A DNA stretch of 9,693 nt from an uncultured Alphaproteobacteria bacterium. Lineage in GTDB: Bacteria > Pseudomonadota > Alphaproteobacteria > Thalassobaculales > Thalassobaculaceae. Below, in pieces: positions 7,538 to 9,693 of the stretch. Numbering within the stretch: position 1 is the stretch's first letter; every line of letters begins with the position of its first letter. Position numbers and translations under genes: made by a program. The stretch is taken from positions 1 through 9,693 of the forward strand of contig CALIMD010000184.1 in assembly GCA_938028645.1 (NCBI GenBank), in the 5' to 3' direction. The notes below the pieces were generated by a model. The model saw nothing but the letters and a program-made list of their open reading frames with translations, did not search any database and had not been told where the DNA came from.

Positions 7538-8206
7538 ATGAAACACCTATATTTTTTTTGGGCTGTAATTAAACAGCCCCCACTAGGCATAGTCCTGGTT
7601 ATCACGGTATTCATATGCGCACTTTTAGGAATTGGGGTTGATCGAGATGTAATTATTTTCATCAAAAATAATTCACAATATTTTTACACTGATATTTTCA
7701 GAATAATTACAAATGCAGGAGATGCAACATTTTGGTTATTGTTGGCCACCGCCGGGATTACATTTTGCGTCTACATTCGGAGCACCCAATATTTAATTCC
7801 TTATCACTGTCAGCTTAAAGTTTATTTGTTACAGTTAGCTTTTGTAACTTCCGTCTGGTTGCTATCAGGCGTAATTCACCACATTATTAAAATTGTATTA
7901 GGTCGATATCGACCCCGATATCTTTTCTCTGAAAATTGGTACGGGATTAATCCTTTAAATTTCAACATAGCCCATAATTCTTTTCCCTCTGGTCATACAC
8001 AAACTATATTTGCTATAAGTATCGGGCTAACTCTCTTGTATCCGAGATTAGGTATTTTTCTAGTGCCTCTCGCGGTTTCAGTTGGGATCAGTCGAGTGGT
8101 ACTAATTGCACATTATCCTAGTGATGTACTTTTTGGGGCTTATCTTGGCATGGCAACTGCCATTCTAGTAAAACGTCATTATTTTGATAGAAAAAATATA
8201 TTTTAA
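7538..8206 (+). CDS. PAP2-family integral membrane phosphatase
   Basis: Members of this family remove phosphate from lipids (phosphatidic acid, undecaprenyl pyrophosphate, lipid A 1- or 4'-phosphate). The 222-aa protein has about six hydrophobic segments and the complete three-part catalytic signature: motif 1 KIVLGRYRP (118-126, fits K-x6-R-P), motif 2 PSGH (150-153), and motif 3 SRVVLIAHYPSD (185-196, fits S-R-x5-H-x3-D). His153 and His192 are the expected catalytic residues, so it should be active. The ATG has only a weak purine run upstream and lies 33 nt after the GT83 stop, so the two genes are probably cotranscribed. The gene context favours either dephosphorylation of lipid A or another acceptor, or recycling of the polyprenyl carrier. 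The sequence alone cannot decide between an LpxE/LpxF-like, PgpB-like or UppP-like role. Confidence 0.92.
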   Translation: MKHLYFFWAVIKQPPLGIVLVITVFICALLGIGVDRDVIIFIKNNSQYFYTDIFRIITNAGDATFWLLLATAGITFCVYIRSTQYLIPYHCQLKVYLLQLAFVTSVWLLSGVIHHIIKIVLGRYRPRYLFSENWYGINPLNFNIAHNSFPSGHTQTIFAISIGLTLLYPRLGIFLVPLAVSVGISRVVLIAHYPSDVLFGAYLGMATAILVKRHYFDRKNIF

Positions 8207-8221
8207 GAGTGTTTAAACTCT
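8206..8221. repeat. short hairpin after the PAP2 gene, weak terminator candidate
   Basis: AGAGT / GTTTAA loop / ACTCT forms a 5-bp stem beginning at the last base of the PAP2 stop codon. It is not followed by a T-run (CAAATAAAC), so it does not look like a standard intrinsic terminator. It may be incidental or protect the transcript's 3' end. Confidence 0.3.
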
Positions 8222-8241
8222 CAAATAAACATTAAGTCAGC

Positions 8242-8270
8242 TGTAGATATATCTTAAGTATATCTATAAT
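8242..8270 (+). promoter_or_regulatory. probable promoter for the GT2-LAB_N gene pair
   Basis: TATAAT at 8265-8270 is a perfect sigma-70 -10 box. At 17 nt spacing the -35 position reads TGTAGA (8242-8247), only 3/6 to consensus, so full activity may need an activator. The expected start is near 8277, giving a leader of about 25 nt that contains the AAGG ribosome binding site (8290-8293) at suitable distance from the ATG at 8302. The box lies between and overlaps two inverted repeats, which suggests regulation. It would separate the GT2-LAB_N pair from the upstream GT83-PAP2 pair. Confidence 0.45.
8244..8266. repeat. 8-bp inverted repeat upstream of the GT2 gene
   Basis: TAGATATA (8244-8251) and its exact reverse complement TATATCTA (8259-8266) flank a 7-nt centre TCTTAAG. 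The repeat fills the spacer between the putative -35 region and the -10 box of the GT2 promoter and runs into the -10. Its size and symmetry fit a dimeric repressor operator, but the sequence is AT-rich and chance is possible. Confidence 0.5.
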
Positions 8271-8281
8271 ATCATGATATT
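8268..8281. repeat. 14-bp perfect palindrome at the GT2 promoter
   Basis: AATATCATGATATT reads the same on both strands with no central gap. It overlaps the last three bases of the TATAAT box and covers the expected transcription start. A bound dimer here would block the promoter, so it is a candidate operator. No known regulator motif is recognised. Confidence 0.5.
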
Positions 8282-8301
8282 TCGAGAATAAGGCGTCACA
8301 A

Positions 8302-9030
8302 ATGGGCACTTCCCTTTTGCTATCGGTTGTTATTCCTATTTTTAATGAGAGGGATAATGTCACATCCCTGGTAGAGGAAATTCACACTGCCTTAGTTGGG
8401 GTCTGTGATTTCGAGGTAATTTTCATTGATGATGCCAGCACCGATGATAGTTTGGCTATATTGACTGAATTGAAAGGATCATTCCCCTTCATAAGAGCCG
8501 TCACGCACAATAAGCGGTCAGGCCAAAGTGCGGGATTGAGAACGGGAGTGCTTGCTGCAAAAGGATCTTTAATTGTGACTTTGGATGGTGATGGCCAGAA
8601 TGACCCGGCAGATATCCCTAAATTGCTGGAACGGCATAAAAGCCTATCTGATTCAGAATTTTTGATGGTAACTGGGCACAGAGTGAACCGAAAAGACACC
8701 TGGGCAAAGCGAAAGGCTTCAAGAGCAGCTAATGCTATCCGCCGTATTCTCCTGAAAGATAATAATCCAGATACAGGGTGCTCGCTGAAACTATACGATC
8801 GCGCTTTATTTCTTCGTCTACCCTATTTTGATCATATGCATCGTTTTTTACCTGCGCTCGCTAAAAGAGAGAACTGCAAAGTAGAAGTGGTTCCCGTAAA
8901 TCATCGACATCGTGCCTATGGTCAATCGAAATATGCAAATATCGATCGTCTTCTAGTCGGCATCCCAGACCTGATAGGTGTGATGTGGCTTATAAAACGG
9001 TCCCCAAGTAATCTAAAAAGTAAGGAATGA
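8302..9030 (+). CDS. GT2 family DPM1-like polyprenyl-phosphate glycosyltransferase
   Basis: The protein belongs to the dolichol-phosphate-mannose-synthase-like branch of glycosyltransferase family 2, which transfers a sugar from a nucleotide sugar to a polyprenyl phosphate on the cytoplasmic face. In the 242 aa one sees the nucleotide-binding start VVIPIFNERDNV (9-20), FIDDASTD (41-48), and the metal-binding DGDGQNDP (95-102). DTGCSLK (157-163) and HRHRAYGQSKY (201-211), the basic acceptor loop common to these enzymes, follow. The C-terminus (GIPDLIGVMWLIKR) is a short hydrophobic or amphipathic stretch, not the two full membrane helices of ArnC/GtrB-type enzymes, so membrane attachment may depend on the neighbouring LAB_N protein. 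It starts with ATG after an AAGG site (8290-8293) and is followed after 5 nt by the LAB_N gene. The donor sugar cannot be predicted. Confidence 0.92.
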   Translation: MGTSLLLSVVIPIFNERDNVTSLVEEIHTALVGVCDFEVIFIDDASTDDSLAILTELKGSFPFIRAVTHNKRSGQSAGLRTGVLAAKGSLIVTLDGDGQNDPADIPKLLERHKSLSDSEFLMVTGHRVNRKDTWAKRKASRAANAIRRILLKDNNPDTGCSLKLYDRALFLRLPYFDHMHRFLPALAKRENCKVEVVPVNHRHRAYGQSKYANIDRLLVGIPDLIGVMWLIKRSPSNLKSKE

Positions 9031-9035
9031 TCTGA

Positions 9036-9365
9036 ATGGATTTCATCTTAACCTGGTTCTTTCCCGCCGGAATTAAAACCAGCGAAGCTATACTCCTGCT
9101 TATTGGGTTTATTGGCCAGGGGTTATTCAGCGCCCGCTTTCTTATTCAGTGGGTTGTGAGCGAAAAGAAAAAAGAAAGCGTAATACCACTACCTTTTTGG
9201 TATTTCAGTTTGCTTGGTGGCATCACATTATTCATCTATGCATTTTCTAAAAAAGACCCAGTTATCATGCTAGGACAAGGTACAGGGATACTGATTTATT
9301 CTAGAAATTTATATTTGATTTATAAAAAACGACAACAAGATGCACTGAATAAGGAAGATGTTTAA
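9036..9365 (+). CDS. small three-helix LAB_N (lipid A biosynthesis N-terminal) domain protein
   Basis: This 109-aa membrane protein consists almost only of the LAB_N domain, which is found at the N-terminus of some lipid-A-disaccharide synthases and as a free-standing protein beside GT2 enzymes. Three hydrophobic segments are visible at about residues 16-40, 51-71 and 74-96. The family motif is nearly complete: GQGLFSARFLIQW (27-39), SEKKKESVIPLPFW (42-55), SLLGG (58-62), DPVIMLGQ (74-81) and YSRNLYLIY (88-96). Function is not established. The size and three-helix layout resemble half-transporters of the SemiSWEET/PQ-loop type, so a role in flipping or presenting polyprenyl-phosphate sugar is a reasonable inference. 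The ATG has a good TAAGGA site (9021-9026) inside the end of the GT2 gene and lies 5 nt after its stop, so the two products are probably made together. Confidence 0.88.
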   Translation: MDFILTWFFPAGIKTSEAILLLIGFIGQGLFSARFLIQWVVSEKKKESVIPLPFWYFSLLGGITLFIYAFSKKDPVIMLGQGTGILIYSRNLYLIYKKRQQDALNKEDV

Positions 9366-9393
9366 TTTAAATATCTCCATCATCTATTATAAT
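9366..9393 (+). promoter_or_regulatory. probable promoter for the alpha/beta hydrolase gene
   Basis: A perfect TATAAT (9388-9393) lies 16 nt downstream of TTTAAA (9366-9371, 4/6 to the -35 consensus), in the 51-nt gap directly after the LAB_N stop. Transcription would begin near 9400, leaving a leader of under 20 nt that contains GGAG. The region is very AT-rich, which lowers the weight of the match, but the position and spacing fit the following gene. Confidence 0.4.
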
Positions 9394-9406
9394 ATTTTCA
9401 TTTTCT

Positions 9407-9410
9407 GGAG
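9407..9410 (+). promoter_or_regulatory. ribosome binding site that supports a TTG start
   Basis: GGAG ends 6 nt before TTG 9417. The frame has a stop at 9390-9392 and no ATG or GTG between it and the conserved protein sequence. This site therefore fixes TTG 9417 as the start of the hydrolase. Confidence 0.65.
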
Positions 9411-9416
9411 TACGCT

Positions 9417-9693
9417 TTGTTCGAAGGGTTCGAGGTTAGAAAAATCAAAACACCTGATAAGGGTTTTTCAAGCGCGCACATAAATCTCCGCCGTGGAGGT
9501 AATGGCCCACCGCTTTTGCTCATCCATGGCAATCCACTGACACATGTCTCATGGCATAAAGTAGCACCGCATTTGCAGGATCATTTTGAATTGATTTGTG
9601 TAGATCTGCGTGGATACGGTGACTCAGAAGGTCCAGAAGATGGAGGCGTTGATAGTATCAATTATTCATTTCGTGCAATGTCCCAGGACCTTA
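9417..9693 (+). CDS. alpha/beta hydrolase, haloacetate dehalogenase-like, 3' end missing
   Basis: The first 92 codons of an alpha/beta-fold hydrolase run off the window. Visible signatures are the N-terminal LFEGFEVRKI, the strand and oxyanion-loop motif PPLLLIHGNP (31-40), THVSWHKVAPHL (42-53), and VDLRGYGDSEGP (62-73), followed by NYSFRAMSQDL (82-92). This pattern, especially the MFEGFE-like start and the HGNP...DLRGYGDS...YSFRAMAQD series, is that of fluoroacetate/haloacetate dehalogenase-type and epoxide-hydrolase-type enzymes. The nucleophile (Asp in dehalogenases, Ser in esterases) and the other catalytic residues lie beyond the window, so the chemistry cannot be confirmed. The start is TTG with GGAG at 6 nt. 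It has its own likely promoter and no obvious functional link to the glycosyltransferase cluster upstream. Confidence 0.85.
   Translation, partial: MFEGFEVRKIKTPDKGFSSAHINLRRGGNGPPLLLIHGNPLTHVSWHKVAPHLQDHFELICVDLRGYGDSEGPEDGGVDSINYSFRAMSQDL

Noticed and set aside
8382..8699. Minus-strand open frame of 105 codons inside the GT2 gene
   Set aside because: It is entirely antisense to the catalytic motifs of the GT2 enzyme and has no recognisable protein features.

Overview
The window is a piece of a moderately AT-rich bacterial chromosome in which every gene I can support is on the + strand. It looks like an alphaproteobacterium, probably one of the AT-rich, uncultured or marine-type lineages. 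The reasons are a System I (Ccm) cytochrome c maturation cluster in the order ccmC-D-E-F-G-H-I, a long stand-alone CcmI with two TPR domains, and the style of the CcmC, GT2 and GT83 sequences. The phylum or class call is an inference from protein similarity as I remember it; no search was run.

Region 1 (1-5710) is the distal part of a cytochrome c maturation operon. CcmC (5' end cut off by the window edge) delivers heme to the chaperone CcmE with help from the small protein CcmD. CcmF and CcmH form the heme ligation complex. CcmG is the membrane-anchored thioredoxin that keeps apocytochrome cysteines reduced, and CcmI is the TPR chaperone that holds apocytochrome c. ccmD to ccmI are tightly packed: four junctions overlap by 4-11 nt and ccmH/ccmI are separated by 1 nt. 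The exception is a 122-nt gap between ccmC and ccmD. ccmD is only 54 codons long and is easily missed. CcmI shows a clear tandem duplication of its whole periplasmic TPR domain.

Region 2 (5711-9365) is an envelope lipid/glycan modification cluster. It encodes a GT83 ArnT-like integral membrane glycosyltransferase (GTG start), a PAP2-family phosphatase, a DPM1-like GT2 glycosyltransferase, and a 109-aa three-helix LAB_N-domain protein. A coherent reading is that the GT2 makes a polyprenyl-phosphate sugar, the small LAB_N protein may help move or present it across the membrane, the GT83 enzyme transfers the sugar to a lipid (lipid A or similar) on the periplasmic side, and the PAP2 enzyme dephosphorylates either the acceptor or the lipid carrier. 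The substrate is unknown. The 95-nt gap before the GT2 gene holds a consensus -10 box lying between or overlapping two inverted repeats, which suggests separate, regulated expression of the second gene pair.

Region 3 (9366-9693) holds a likely promoter and the first 92 codons of an alpha/beta hydrolase resembling haloacetate dehalogenases, starting at TTG and running off the window.

No tRNA, rRNA, CRISPR array, insertion sequence or integration site was seen. No stretch longer than 300 bases lacks a gene; the largest gaps are 122 nt (513-634), 123 nt (5711-5833) and 95 nt (8207-8301).
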